Source of the DNA: Rhodomicrobium sp.
Lineage (GTDB): Bacteria; Pseudomonadota; Alphaproteobacteria; Rhizobiales; HXMU1428-3
NCBI GenBank assembly: GCA_021604665.1
Contig: BQJK01000003.1
Location: 370,461 to 434,460, forward strand
DNA length: 64,000 bases
Reading direction: 5' to 3'
Below are positions 18,265 through 27,688 of this stretch, in pieces. Below the pieces are notes generated by a model. It was not told the DNA's origin. It saw only the letters and a program-made list of their open reading frames with translations, and did no database searches. Each line of letters begins with the position of its first letter. Within the stretch, counting starts at the first letter, position 1. The position numbers were made by a program, and so were the translations under genes.

Positions 18265-19176
18265 ATGACGGATATCAATCCTACGGAACTCGATAAAACC
18301 GGTAAAGTTGTTCTTGATCAGATATATAGCAAGGATAGCCCATTAGATTTTTATAATATCATCTCTCAAATGGATTACGCGGTGCCGCAGCAGGCGAAGT
18401 CGGTTTTCATCGCTTTGATTGAGCATTTGCAGTCGCTTGGCGGCGGAGACACTTTAAAACTCATTGACCTTGGTAGCTCTTACGGGGTGAATGCGGCACT
18501 GCTGAAATATAATCTCAGTCTTGATGAGGTGTTTCATCATTATAAAACGGCTAAAGCGGAGGGGCTTAGCCGTGCTGAGTTACTGGCTCTTGACCATAAA
18601 TTGCTTGAGGCCTGTCAAGTTCGCAATATCGAGATGGTTGGGGTTGATATCTCTGACCCGGCGCTCTCATATGCAGAAGAGGCGGGCCTGATTGATGAGA
18701 GGGTTGTTGGGAACTTTGAATGTGACCCCATGACGCCGCAACAGCAAGAACGGTTATCTGGTGCTGACTTGATTATCTCTACCGGGTGTATTGGGTATGT
18801 GGGGGCTGCCACAGTTTCAGAGATCCTTGATGCGGTTTTGCCAAAACAACCTTGGATGGCGCATTTTGTTCTCAGAACATTTCGTTTTGATGATGTGGCT
18901 GAAATGGCGGCGGCCCGGGGCTATCAAACCAAAAAGGGGCAAATACCTATCCGTCAGCGCAGGTTTGCTTCTTCTGAGGAATATGAAAGTGCTCTCTCTA
19001 GGCTGGAGACCTTGGGCATTGACCCAACCGGCCTTGAAGGTGATGGCTGGTACTATGCTGACCTATATTTATCCCGGCCATTTGATGCTTGCGGTAACGA
19101 TAGTGGCGCTGATATTCCTGCTGCAACAGGGGCGGACTTGCCGCCGCTGTTGCAAGCACAATTTGAGAGTGAGTGA
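18265..19176 (+). CDS. Class I SAM-dependent methyltransferase
   Basis: 303 residues. SAM motif I is LIDLGSSYGVNAALL (about residues 66-80), the acidic residue after strand two is in MVGVDISDPALSYAEE, and a motif IV-like segment is ADLIISTGCIGYVG. A 60-residue helical insert (HHYKTAKAEGLSRAELLALD) separates motifs I and II, unusual for a plain Rossmann methyltransferase. Acceptor unknown. The gene ends 9 bp from the convergent carnitine acyltransferase gene, and a 2OG oxygenase lies on the other side of that, so the three may share a small-molecule pathway (inference). Start at 18265 has AAGGCTGAAG in front. Confidence 0.85.
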   Translation: MTDINPTELDKTGKVVLDQIYSKDSPLDFYNIISQMDYAVPQQAKSVFIALIEHLQSLGGGDTLKLIDLGSSYGVNAALLKYNLSLDEVFHHYKTAKAEGLSRAELLALDHKLLEACQVRNIEMVGVDISDPALSYAEEAGLIDERVVGNFECDPMTPQQQERLSGADLIISTGCIGYVGAATVSEILDAVLPKQPWMAHFVLRTFRFDDVAEMAAARGYQTKKGQIPIRQRRFASSEEYESALSRLETLGIDPTGLEGDGWYYADLYLSRPFDACGNDSGADIPAATGADLPPLLQAQFESE

Positions 19177-19185
19177 GGTTAGCTT

Positions 19186-21069
19186 TTAGCTTGGCTCTTT
19201 TAACAGCTCCGACAATTCTTTAAGGGCACTGCGCCAATTTTCCATAAAGCTCGCGACAGCTTGCTCTTCGCCTTGGGCAGTGCTGAGGTAGCAATTCATT
19301 TCATCTGCTCGCACTAGATACCCAACACCAATGCAGCCAGGGCCTGTAGAGCCGAAACCGAAATAGATGATGGTTGGTGACGGGGCGGAACTTGTGCTGA
19401 GGGCATCTGAGCGCATCTTTATCCAGCCGGGGCTTTCATAAAGTTTCAGGGCTTTATCAATCTCACTTTGGCTAAGCCCTTTGCCCATGAGTTTTCCCAT
19501 TAAGCCGGCCCGGAATTTTTCAGGGTTGCGGTTATATATATTCAATAATTCCCATAGATGCTGTTCTGGTGCGTTGCCTTGCTGGCAGTTTTTGGCGCGC
19601 TGGCCATGTTTTTGGGCTGCGTTGCGGAAGCTTGTTATTTTATCTTCTCTCGTCGCGGTTGGGCTTTCAATTGTATCTACGAAGGTGATGACCTCTGGTG
19701 TGATGGTGCGCATGGCTTCTGTGCGGCCATGTTGAAACTGACGGGTGGCTATGGATTCGTAGGTGGCGCCAATGAAACCTTTGGTGCGTTTATGGGCCAG
19801 TTGCATGGCGCATTGCACGAAGGCATCCGGTGACATTTTTAAGGTTTTGATGTGGTTGCTGCCAAAGTCTTTGAAATCAAAACAGCTTGTGGCTGTGGTG
19901 GTTGTGAGTTGCTCGAATTCTGCTGCTGCGGTTGCTATCTGTTGTTTCATAGCGTCATCATGCTCAAAGGAAAGTAGCTTAAAGGGTGGTGGCCCTTGTT
20001 CTCTGGCGGCTGAGCTTTGGTCAATGCTGCCTGGCTCGATCTCCAGGATATAATCGACAAAATTAAGGATGGTGGTGCCATCGAGACCGCAATGCTCGAT
20101 ATTAATACCGGCTTTTCCATTTTTAAAAATGATGAGTTGTAGCGCCTTGTCATACCAGCGGTTGCCATCGCTTCCATGGAGGAGTTGATTGCAGGCTTCA
20201 AGATCTGTTTCTGGGGCGCTATCCTCAAGATTAATGGCGAAGAGTGCGGTTTCTATACTGTCGAGATTGGCTTTATTTTGAGGTGATTTTAATAGATCGG
20301 CGCGAATTTTTGCCCATTTGGCGCGAGGCTGAGTGGTCAGGTGGCCGACGGGATAATCTTCAGGACTGCCGTTATTGCCGGCCTCTAATATATGGCTTAG
20401 GGCTAATTCAATATCGCTTAGACTATAGGGGGTGCCATCTTCTGCGACGAGCTCCAGTTCGTAAATATGGCTCTTATAAAAAACGATAATATGCCGGGCG
20501 GTCGAGGGGCCGGGCTGGGCGCTGCTGTAAAATGAGCGCAGGCTATCTTGAGTTTCTCCTGGGATGCGGGTTGCTGAGAATAGATATTTAACCTGATCCA
20601 TCTCTAGCGGTGTGTCGCGGTTCATGGCGACGGGGATCTCTTCTTTGTCGAGTTTTAATTTATAGTTCAAACCGGCAGCGGCAATAAGTGCGGCGCGTTT
20701 CACCTGGCTCATGTCTTGATGGCGGAAGAGGAAGAAGAAATTGGCATTTAAAGCGATTGGGTCGCGGCGGCCCAGATAGCGAGAGGGCCAGAAAATATCC
20801 AGCCAGCTTTGTGTTTCTGGGTTGTTATTAAACTGCTCGAGAGCGGTGTGTGTTTTTTCGCCAAGGCCGCCTTTTTTCATGAACTCTTCGAGGGCTGTGG
20901 CTGTTGCGTCTTGCTCTGCCTTTGTCAGCAACGGGCTGCACCATTCCATGAAAAGGTCTTTGGTATCTTCTAGGGCAGGGAGGGGTACTTTGGGCAGCTT
21001 GCCCTGATAGTAAAATGTTTTTGCCTTGCCGGTTGGTTGCGGTTCAGCTGATTGGTTTGCCTTGTTCAT
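19186..21069 (-). CDS. Carnitine/choline acyltransferase family protein
   Basis: 627 residues from the ATG at 21069 (GGGG upstream); the ATG at 21147 adds 26 unlike residues and would overlap the divergent gene. The N-terminus (GKLPKVPLPALEDTKDLF, WCSPLLT) is the classic entry of the family. Catalytic His326 sits in INIEHCGLDGT, corresponding to the H-x-x-x-D-G motif. Later family landmarks are RTEAMRTITPE and the GFGSTGPGCIGVGYLV region. Eukaryotic relatives move acyl groups between CoA and carnitine or choline; bacterial members are uncommon and their acceptors poorly known. No targeting sequence, so cytoplasmic. Flanked by methyltransferase and oxygenase genes. Confidence 0.9.
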   Translation of the reverse strand: MNKANQSAEPQPTGKAKTFYYQGKLPKVPLPALEDTKDLFMEWCSPLLTKAEQDATATALEEFMKKGGLGEKTHTALEQFNNNPETQSWLDIFWPSRYLGRRDPIALNANFFFLFRHQDMSQVKRAALIAAAGLNYKLKLDKEEIPVAMNRDTPLEMDQVKYLFSATRIPGETQDSLRSFYSSAQPGPSTARHIIVFYKSHIYELELVAEDGTPYSLSDIELALSHILEAGNNGSPEDYPVGHLTTQPRAKWAKIRADLLKSPQNKANLDSIETALFAINLEDSAPETDLEACNQLLHGSDGNRWYDKALQLIIFKNGKAGINIEHCGLDGTTILNFVDYILEIEPGSIDQSSAAREQGPPPFKLLSFEHDDAMKQQIATAAAEFEQLTTTTATSCFDFKDFGSNHIKTLKMSPDAFVQCAMQLAHKRTKGFIGATYESIATRQFQHGRTEAMRTITPEVITFVDTIESPTATREDKITSFRNAAQKHGQRAKNCQQGNAPEQHLWELLNIYNRNPEKFRAGLMGKLMGKGLSQSEIDKALKLYESPGWIKMRSDALSTSSAPSPTIIYFGFGSTGPGCIGVGYLVRADEMNCYLSTAQGEEQAVASFMENWRSALKELSELLKEPS

Positions 21070-21148
21070 CTTTAATACCCCTTTGCCACTTTTTTTGCCT
21101 GTGCTACGGATTGACGCACAAAGATTATGTAAGACAGTTGAGGTCATG

Positions 21149-22021
21149 ATGGAAGAAAAAGCGGCGCTGATCCTGCGAAAGTATGTTGACCTTTCGGCCT
21201 ACCCTTTGGATAACCCGGACGGTGATGCCTATTTAGATTTACTGGCGCGGGTGCATGGTGAGTTGGCGCGTGATGGCGTTTCTGTTCTGAAAAACTTCAT
21301 AAAAACAGAGTGGTTAGCCCAGCTTGAGGCAGAGGGTGTCTCGGTTGCTGATGCGGCCTATTATCAGGTTGATACGGTAAACGCTTATAATTTGCCGCTT
21401 GATGCTGATTTACCCACAGACCATCCGGCGAAGATAAAGATGCAGCGGGAGAATGCGTTTGTTGCAAGGGATCTTATCCCTCATGAGCATATCATCCATC
21501 AGCTTTACAATGCTAAAGCGCTGACCTGTTTTGTCGCCAGCTGTTTTCATTATGATGAGCTTTATCAGTTGGCTGACCCGCTCTCTGGCCTGGTGTTGAA
21601 TGTGTTGCGGCCGGGCTGTTCACACCCTTGGCATTTTGATGTGAATGAATTTACCGTCAGCCTGTTGACGAAGAAACCTCAAGGTGGCGGGGAGTTTTTT
21701 TATTGCCCAGATATTCGCTCACCGCATGAGGAGAATTTAGATGCGGTGCGAGAGGTGTTGACTGGTAAGGGGGAGGTGCCTCGGCGGCACAGTATTGTTT
21801 TAGAACCTGGGGATCTGCAACTCTTTAAAGGGCGGTATGCTTTGCATCATGTGGCGGCTGTACGCGGCCATGAGGAACGGCATAGCGCGATTTTTGCCTA
21901 CACAAAAGAGCCCGATGTGGTTGGCGCACCGGAGCGGGCGCGCCAACTATTTGGCCGCGTGCTGCCTGAACATGTGTCTGCTGCTCAGCGCCCGGTACGC
22001 AGTGACGAACTGCTGGACTAG
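21149..22021 (+). CDS. Fe(II)/2-oxoglutarate-dependent oxygenase family protein
   Basis: 290 residues from the ATG at 21149 with GAGG five bases ahead; an ATG directly before it (21146) is possible. The iron triad appears as His162-x-Asp164 in HPWHFDVNEF and a distal His at about 233/234 in ALHHVAAVRG. An Arg about ten residues later (ERHSAIFAY) would hold the 2-oxoglutarate carboxylate. The Asp is kept, so hydroxylation rather than halogenation is expected. The QGGGEFFYCPDIRSPHEENLDAV stretch belongs to a family of free-standing small-molecule oxygenases. Divergent from the acyltransferase with only 79 bp between the starts, which suggests joint control. Confidence 0.82.
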   Translation: MEEKAALILRKYVDLSAYPLDNPDGDAYLDLLARVHGELARDGVSVLKNFIKTEWLAQLEAEGVSVADAAYYQVDTVNAYNLPLDADLPTDHPAKIKMQRENAFVARDLIPHEHIIHQLYNAKALTCFVASCFHYDELYQLADPLSGLVLNVLRPGCSHPWHFDVNEFTVSLLTKKPQGGGEFFYCPDIRSPHEENLDAVREVLTGKGEVPRRHSIVLEPGDLQLFKGRYALHHVAAVRGHEERHSAIFAYTKEPDVVGAPERARQLFGRVLPEHVSAAQRPVRSDELLD

Positions 22022-22107
22022 TGCGCGAATGTAGTTCCGCTGATGGCTCTGTTCCCTCTCCAGTGCTTTAGCTGTCGGGGAGAGCATGGATAGACGGGCT
22101 GCAGATA

Positions 22108-23904
22108 TTAATCAGAGCGGATAAGTACATAGGTGCCGGGGGCGTTTGCCAGGGCTTTGCGACCTTTGCCGCCGGGGCGTCTTGCTTTGATCAGCTCACC
22201 GCTGCGGCGGCTTAGCCATTTTTCCCAATCATCCCACCAGGAGCCATCTTTCATTTTGGCGCCTTCCATCCACTCATCAGGATTTTCTATTACAGAGCGG
22301 GATTTGTTGGTCCAGTAGCAATATTTCTTCTTACCAGGGGGGTTAACGATACCGGCGATATGACCGGATGCACCAAGCACGAATTTTTTCTTGCCGGAGA
22401 AGACTTTATTGCCTTCATAGCAGGCCTTCCACGGGGCAATGTGATCGTCTTTGGTGGCGACCATATATACTGGTGTTTCAATATTGCTGACATCAATAAC
22501 CGTATCATCGACCACCAACCGGCCTTTATTCATGAAGGCGTTATCGCGGTAGAAATCGGTTAGGTATTCAATGATCATTTTGGCAGGCATGCGGGTCGAA
22601 TCGGCATTCCAATAAAGGAGGTCAAACGGCACGGGGTCATGGCCCATGAGATAGTTATTGACGACAAATGACCAGACCAGATCATTCTCTCGCATCATAT
22701 TGAACATGCCAGACATTTCTTCACCAGCCATATAGCCGCGCTCTTGCACTTTTTGTTGTAGCGACTGGAGCTGTTCATCATCAACAAAGACCGACATTTC
22801 ACCAGCGTCACTGAGGTTGATCATAGTGGCGAGGAGCGTTGCGGAGTTTACCCGTTCATCGCCTTTCGCGGCCAGGTAGGCAAGGGTCGTGGTAAGGAGA
22901 ATGCCGCCAATGCAGAAGCCAAGCAGATTGACCTTTTCTTCTTTTGTGATGGCCAGGACTTCATCTAACGCGACCAGCACGCCTTTACGCATATAATCAG
23001 CAAAGCCGATATCTGCTTCGCTTTTATCCGGGTTGACCCATGAAATAACAAACAGCGTATAGCCTTTATCGACCACCCATTTGATTAGGCTGTTTTCTGG
23101 TTTCAGATCCAGCACATAGAATTTATTGATCCAGGGGGGGACGAACAGGATGGGGGTTTTGTGGACCTTCTCGGTAGTGGGGCTGTATTGAATTAGCTCG
23201 AATAGCTGATTACGGAAAACGACTTTACCTTTAGTGGCGGCAATGTTTTTACCAACAGTGAAGGCGTTTTGATCTGTCATGCTGATCTTGAGCTTGCCTT
23301 TGCCGCGCTCCATATCTGACAGCAAATTCTGGAAACCATGGAGTAAATTCTCACCGCCGGTTTCGACTGTTTTTTCGAGAACTTCAGGGTTGGTCCAAAC
23401 AAAATTTGTGGGGGAGATAGCGCTTGCAAACTGGCGGGTGTTGAACTGGATTTTTTTGCGATCTTCAGGAGAGAGGCCGCGGGCTTCCTCTGAGAGGTTT
23501 TGCAGCCAGTCTGATACGAAAAGGTAGGTCTCTTTCATATATTCAAAGGCTGGTTCTTTTTCCCAGGCTTCATGTTTGAAACGGCGGTCTGGGTGGTTTT
23601 CCTCAGCTATGTGATCGCTAAGGCCTGCCATGCGACTTGTGCCTTGCACCCAGAGTTCTGTTAGCCCGCTCCAGAATTTTAATTGCGCTGTGGCGAGGGC
23701 CGTTGGGTCTGTGGCGAATTGAACGGCCATAGAGTGGAAGGCTTTGATGGCTCGCTCATCCATCTGGACCGGCCACCCGCCCATAGCATGTTGTTTTTGC
23801 ATAAACTCAAGAGCCATATCCCGGCTCTTATTAATGGTTTCAAACCATGCTTCAGAGTATTTTTCCAGATCGTGAGTTTCAGTGCTGGGTGTCTTGTTGT
23901 TCAT
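22108..23904 (-). CDS. phaC: Class I poly(3-hydroxyalkanoate) synthase
   Basis: 598 residues from the ATG at 23904 (AGGAAGG nine bases upstream), the normal size for class I PhaC. It polymerises (R)-3-hydroxyacyl-CoA into storage granules. The lipase-like box GFCIGG carries the catalytic Cys331; FVPPWINKFYVLDL, the WNADSTRMP segment, VATKDDHIAPW (catalytic Asp) and GASGHIAGIVNPPGKKKY (catalytic His) follow in order. N-terminal ~230 residues are the PhaC_N region. No phaP, phaR, phaA or phaB neighbour is seen in the window. The P450 gene lies upstream on the same strand at 311 bp, so cotranscription is doubtful. Confidence 0.96.
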   Translation of the reverse strand: MNNKTPSTETHDLEKYSEAWFETINKSRDMALEFMQKQHAMGGWPVQMDERAIKAFHSMAVQFATDPTALATAQLKFWSGLTELWVQGTSRMAGLSDHIAEENHPDRRFKHEAWEKEPAFEYMKETYLFVSDWLQNLSEEARGLSPEDRKKIQFNTRQFASAISPTNFVWTNPEVLEKTVETGGENLLHGFQNLLSDMERGKGKLKISMTDQNAFTVGKNIAATKGKVVFRNQLFELIQYSPTTEKVHKTPILFVPPWINKFYVLDLKPENSLIKWVVDKGYTLFVISWVNPDKSEADIGFADYMRKGVLVALDEVLAITKEEKVNLLGFCIGGILLTTTLAYLAAKGDERVNSATLLATMINLSDAGEMSVFVDDEQLQSLQQKVQERGYMAGEEMSGMFNMMRENDLVWSFVVNNYLMGHDPVPFDLLYWNADSTRMPAKMIIEYLTDFYRDNAFMNKGRLVVDDTVIDVSNIETPVYMVATKDDHIAPWKACYEGNKVFSGKKKFVLGASGHIAGIVNPPGKKKYCYWTNKSRSVIENPDEWMEGAKMKDGSWWDDWEKWLSRRSGELIKARRPGGKGRKALANAPGTYVLIRSD

Positions 23905-24215
23905 TATGTGCGCCTTCCTGAAAACTTTTCTGTAAACTTGACAGCAACTAGATAGCAACGGGGCTGTTATGCGTCGCTGCGGTTTCGTTTACTTATTTTT
24001 TTGAGACAGTCTGCGAGTGATCAGGATTAGCATTTAATTGTTTTATCCTTTTTCTGATCAATCCTCCCTTGTCTGCTGATATACAAGGTAAAACATTATT
24101 TTTCTCAGGTCTATTGGTGGGAAGGATGATATCGCATTTTTTAATTTTTATGCCAAACAGCATAGGTCGGGACAGGTTTTCTTTTACCGCCGGATTTTTT
24201 TGCCTTTTCAGCTCC
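23905..24215. other. Intergenic region between P450 and phaC genes
   Basis: 311 bp, A/T-rich, no gene and no convincing terminator. Probably contains the phaC promoter. Confidence 0.4.
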
Positions 24216-25610
24216 TTATTGGGCCAATTTAGTGGCTGGATTTGATAAATCTTCTATTTCCAAGGTAATTCCAGGCTCTGGCCTGATAGTCATTTGCATC
24301 ACTGGGGCGGGGGCAGCTGCTTTCGTTGGCCAAAATCGAAATTTTGAAAGCAGGGTCATTAAAATGATCTGTGCTTGCATCATGGCAAAATTTGCACCAA
24401 CGCAAATTCTCGGGCCACCGCCGAAGGGCACATATTGAAAGCGATGGCGTTTTTTAACCGCTTCTGGTGCGAAATGAGCCGGGTAGAAAGCTGCCGGGTG
24501 ATCCCATAAATCCTGATGGCGATGCAGGCCATAAAGATTGAGTAGAACGGTATCTCCTTTTTTGACGTCTCGATCATAAAGCCGGTCCGGGCCTCTGGCT
24601 TTGCGGGCAAGAAAGCCAACGGGCGGGTAGAGCCGCATAGATTCCAGCAGGATTTGCTCGATGAGCGGGGCTTGCTTGATATCTTCTATGCCGGCATCTC
24701 TCCCACCAAGAACTGATCGCGCTTCTTCTCGGGCCTGTGTTTGAATGGTTTGGTCATTGGCACAGAGATAGAGCGCCCAGGCGAGGGCGATGGCTGTGGT
24801 TTCATGACCGGCGACGATGAAAAATTGCAGATTATGCAAGAGATCCTTTTGGTTCATGCGGCGGCCGGTTTCCTGGTCCTCCGCCTTGAGCATATAATCG
24901 AGGAGATCATCTGCGATTGTGCTGTCGTTTTTTTGGGGCTGGTTTTGCCGCGCTGCAATGGCTTTGGCGACCATGTTGTGCATGGTTTTGACGGAATTGG
25001 CACCAAATAGCTCTGCTGGTCGGGGGATCCATGCGGGGGTTTCCAGAAAATCGAGAAGGGAGGTGCGGCCGATGGTCATGAAATATTGGGTGATGGCGGC
25101 GCTATAGGCTTTGCTATCAAAATGATCACGACCGGAGAGCGCAACTTCACAGATAACATCAAAGGTTGCAGATAGCATTTCGCGAACCAGTTCGGTTGGC
25201 CCGGAAGAGGCCTTTAGCCGGGTGGTGGTTCGCCTTGCGGTTTCTGTCATGATTGGGGCAAGGGTGTTGACATTGCGCGCCGTGAAAACGGGGGCAATGG
25301 CTGAGCGTTGCCAGCGCCATTGTTTGCCCTCTGAGGTGAAGAGGCTATCTCCTACAGCGGGGCGCAACATGCGGAGCACGACCTCTGATTTCGGGTAATT
25401 CTCTACATTATCCAGAAATATTTGCTTCAGCCCTTCTGGCCCTTGCACCATGTGCCAGCGGCGGATGCCTGTTTCTCCGGTGACGATTGGCTGAGTGTAG
25501 GCGATTTCGGGGATGATGTTCAGAGCGTTTTGGCGCACAGCTTTCAGGCTTGCGAAAATGCCAAGCGGTTTTATGGGAGGGCTCACTGTTGGGGGAGTAA
25601 AAAGAGGCAT
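24216..25610 (-). CDS. Cytochrome P450
   Basis: 464 residues. All diagnostic motifs are intact: I-helix AGHETTAIALAW for oxygen activation, K-helix ESMRLYPPV (ExxR), and the heme loop FGGGPRICVG with axial Cys about residue 403. No N-terminal membrane anchor, so soluble. The W-R-x-x-R-like segment WRWQRSAIAPVF is the C-helix. A ferredoxin/reductase partner is not in the neighbourhood. Substrate unknown; fatty-acid or terpenoid oxidation would be usual for such lone bacterial P450s. The ribosome-binding site of the ATG at 25610 is weak. Confidence 0.94.
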   Translation of the reverse strand: MPLFTPPTVSPPIKPLGIFASLKAVRQNALNIIPEIAYTQPIVTGETGIRRWHMVQGPEGLKQIFLDNVENYPKSEVVLRMLRPAVGDSLFTSEGKQWRWQRSAIAPVFTARNVNTLAPIMTETARRTTTRLKASSGPTELVREMLSATFDVICEVALSGRDHFDSKAYSAAITQYFMTIGRTSLLDFLETPAWIPRPAELFGANSVKTMHNMVAKAIAARQNQPQKNDSTIADDLLDYMLKAEDQETGRRMNQKDLLHNLQFFIVAGHETTAIALAWALYLCANDQTIQTQAREEARSVLGGRDAGIEDIKQAPLIEQILLESMRLYPPVGFLARKARGPDRLYDRDVKKGDTVLLNLYGLHRHQDLWDHPAAFYPAHFAPEAVKKRHRFQYVPFGGGPRICVGANFAMMQAQIILMTLLSKFRFWPTKAAAPAPVMQMTIRPEPGITLEIEDLSNPATKLAQ

Positions 25611-25648
25611 TCAGCTTGGCTCACTCATTCAGAGGCTAAGTTGTTTTT

Positions 25649-27115
25649 TTACTTACTGCTATCATCATTGACGATTTTTAATAACCGTTGATGTTGGCGC
25701 ATGGCGGTTTGTGCCTCTTTCAAGGTGGTGATGTTTTGCGCCTTTAGCATTGGCAGCATTTTTAGAAAAACATCTGCGGTTGCGATGGCATCACCTAGAG
25801 CTGTGTGCCTGACGCTTTCTTCTATTGTGACACCGAGCCGTTCTGCCAGCGCATCCAGGGTGTGGGTGGCGCTTTGGCCGAAGAGGGCGGCCGAAAGCAA
25901 AACTGTGTCAAGCACGGGGTGATCAAAGCGTTGGCTGCGGCTTTCACCATCTCGTTTGAAGAAGGCCAGGTCGAAGGGGGCATTATGGGCGACGAGTACG
26001 GCATTTTTAGAGAAACGATGGAATTTTTCTGCGGCCTTTGGAAATAGGGGTGCGCCGTTGACCATCTCATCAGTGATGCCGTGAACCTTGGTTGAGGCGC
26101 TGGGTATTGGCCGCTGAGGGTTGACATATAGATCGAATATTTCTCCATCAATGCGGCGGCTTTTATAAATGCGCACGGCTCCGATTTGTATGACCATATC
26201 GCTGGTGGTTGAGAGGCCGGTGGTTTCCGTATCGAAGACAACAAAGCAGAGGTCGGATAATTTTTGATCTGCTTCCTGATTTGTGAGTTTGGCTGAGGTG
26301 AGATTTTCATTAATTGAAAAATCAAATACTAAGGGCCGGGCGGCGAGACCTTTATTCTCGGCACTTAGCGCGATGACATAGCCAAGCCCTTCGCCCAGCA
26401 AGCGTATGCAGGCATCAAAATCAAGTGACCGATCTGCCGTTGGCAGGCGGATGTCTCTATCCGCGCCGGGGGGTTGTTTTCTGAGGTCAGCGCAGACCTC
26501 ATTTAAAGACGTTTGGCAGAAATAATCACCAATGTGATGGCCCAGGCCCAAGGGGTGGTAATCTTCAAAGGCGGCGGCGGCCTGGCCGTCATATAAGGTG
26601 ATATGATCGTTATTACTCACCATGATGATCCCGAGGGGGATGTCTGAGAAGAGTTTTGTTAGTTGGTTTTTTTCGGCCTCTAAACGTGCTGTTTCTTTGG
26701 CGATGGCTTCAGCTGTTTTGTATTTTTCCTCGGAGAGACGCTTGGTTAAGGCGCTGGCGGCGGGGCCTAGATCTCCAAGGTAGCCGTTATGGCCGGGGGT
26801 GGCTTCATCTCTTAAATCAGTGTGGGCACGGGCGCGGAGGGTGGCGGCTAGTTGCTCGATCGCTTTGGCGATGTTTTCATCGAATAAACGCCAGATGAAC
26901 AGGGTAAGGCCGATGACTGCAAAACCTGCCATGAGACCGGTGTTGATAAATGATGAAAAGATTTCATCATTTTTTAGCGGGCTGGTTATGTCTGAGTTTG
27001 TCAGGCGGCTGTAGTTAAACCAGAGCGCTGCGATTATACTACTGAGAGAGGCAAGCCCCAGGAATGCGAAGAGGAGACCTAGTCTCAATCTTATATTCGC
27101 GGGCTTCACCATCAT
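25649..27115 (-). CDS. Membrane-anchored DEDDh 3'-5' exonuclease with PAS-like region
   Basis: 488 residues: two membrane helices (about 13-33 and 60-76), a linker with coiled-coil character (SEEKYKTAEAIAKETARLEAEK), a PAS-like domain (~155-255), then a DnaQ-type exonuclease. The exonuclease has Asp295/Glu297 in FDTETTG, VHGITDEMV, AHNAPFDLAFF and HTALGDAIATADVF, the complete DEDDh set. A sensor-like anchor on an epsilon-type nuclease is odd, but this form is known beside SSS-symporter/DUF294 operons. Last gene of the five-gene operon; its ATG overlaps the stop of the small membrane protein by 4 bp. It may act on RNA or a nucleotide signal rather than in replication (inference). Confidence 0.88.
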   Translation of the reverse strand: MMVKPANIRLRLGLLFAFLGLASLSSIIAALWFNYSRLTNSDITSPLKNDEIFSSFINTGLMAGFAVIGLTLFIWRLFDENIAKAIEQLAATLRARAHTDLRDEATPGHNGYLGDLGPAASALTKRLSEEKYKTAEAIAKETARLEAEKNQLTKLFSDIPLGIIMVSNNDHITLYDGQAAAAFEDYHPLGLGHHIGDYFCQTSLNEVCADLRKQPPGADRDIRLPTADRSLDFDACIRLLGEGLGYVIALSAENKGLAARPLVFDFSINENLTSAKLTNQEADQKLSDLCFVVFDTETTGLSTTSDMVIQIGAVRIYKSRRIDGEIFDLYVNPQRPIPSASTKVHGITDEMVNGAPLFPKAAEKFHRFSKNAVLVAHNAPFDLAFFKRDGESRSQRFDHPVLDTVLLSAALFGQSATHTLDALAERLGVTIEESVRHTALGDAIATADVFLKMLPMLKAQNITTLKEAQTAMRQHQRLLKIVNDDSSK

Positions 27116-27633
27116 CCCACCTTACACGCTGCTTGGGTGACCGGATCTTTAAGGCCGGTTATATGCCAATAAGCATTTTTAAGGCTGCCATCTTCTGCGA
27201 ACTCGACCCCTTCTGTAAGGTCGGCGCGGCGGCCTGCTGTGCAATCAAATACAGCGCGAACCCTGTTCACCGGTGCCCACCGGCCATAGATGAGGAGATC
27301 AACTATGCGTTGGTCCGGGAATTTTTCATTGCGTTTGAGTGAAATGCCATCTACTGCGATGAAACGGTCTACATAGGGCCAAAGATATGTCCAGGGACGG
27401 TAGGCGGCTTTCTCTTCCACTGTATATGCGACTTCAATTCCTGTGGGGAGGGCGGCTGAGGTTCTTTGGAACCAGGTATATTCATTAAAAATGATGAAGC
27501 ATAGCATGCCAATGCCTGCACCCACGGGGAGGAACCAGCCTGGTAGGCGGCTGCCGCTGAGGCGGTTAACCAACAGGATCACTCCGGCTACGGCGAAACC
27601 GATTGCAAAGGTTGCTATGAGTTCTAAAAACAT
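27112..27633 (-). CDS. Small two-helix inner-membrane protein of the symporter operon
   Basis: 173 residues from the ATG at 27633 (GAGAG upstream); a longer frame to 27771 would overlap the gene before it. Two N-terminal membrane helices (FLELIATFAIGFAVAGVILL and PVGAGIGMLCFIIFNEY) are followed by a soluble domain of ~115 residues with ALPTGIEVAYTVEEKAAYRPW and AVDGISLKRNEKFPDQ. No known catalytic motif. It is coupled by a 4-bp overlap to the exonuclease gene, which suggests a complex. Function unknown. Confidence 0.8.
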   Translation of the reverse strand: MFLELIATFAIGFAVAGVILLVNRLSGSRLPGWFLPVGAGIGMLCFIIFNEYTWFQRTSAALPTGIEVAYTVEEKAAYRPWTYLWPYVDRFIAVDGISLKRNEKFPDQRIVDLLIYGRWAPVNRVRAVFDCTAGRRADLTEGVEFAEDGSLKNAYWHITGLKDPVTQAACKVG

Positions 27634-27688
27634 AAAATACACTCTCGGTTTTCTTGCATTGTAATGCAGGCAGTTGCCAAAACTCTGT

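Noticed and set aside
21149..22021. Amino-acid halogenase of the BesD type
   Set aside because: The iron-binding Asp is present (HFD); halogenases have Gly or Ala there.
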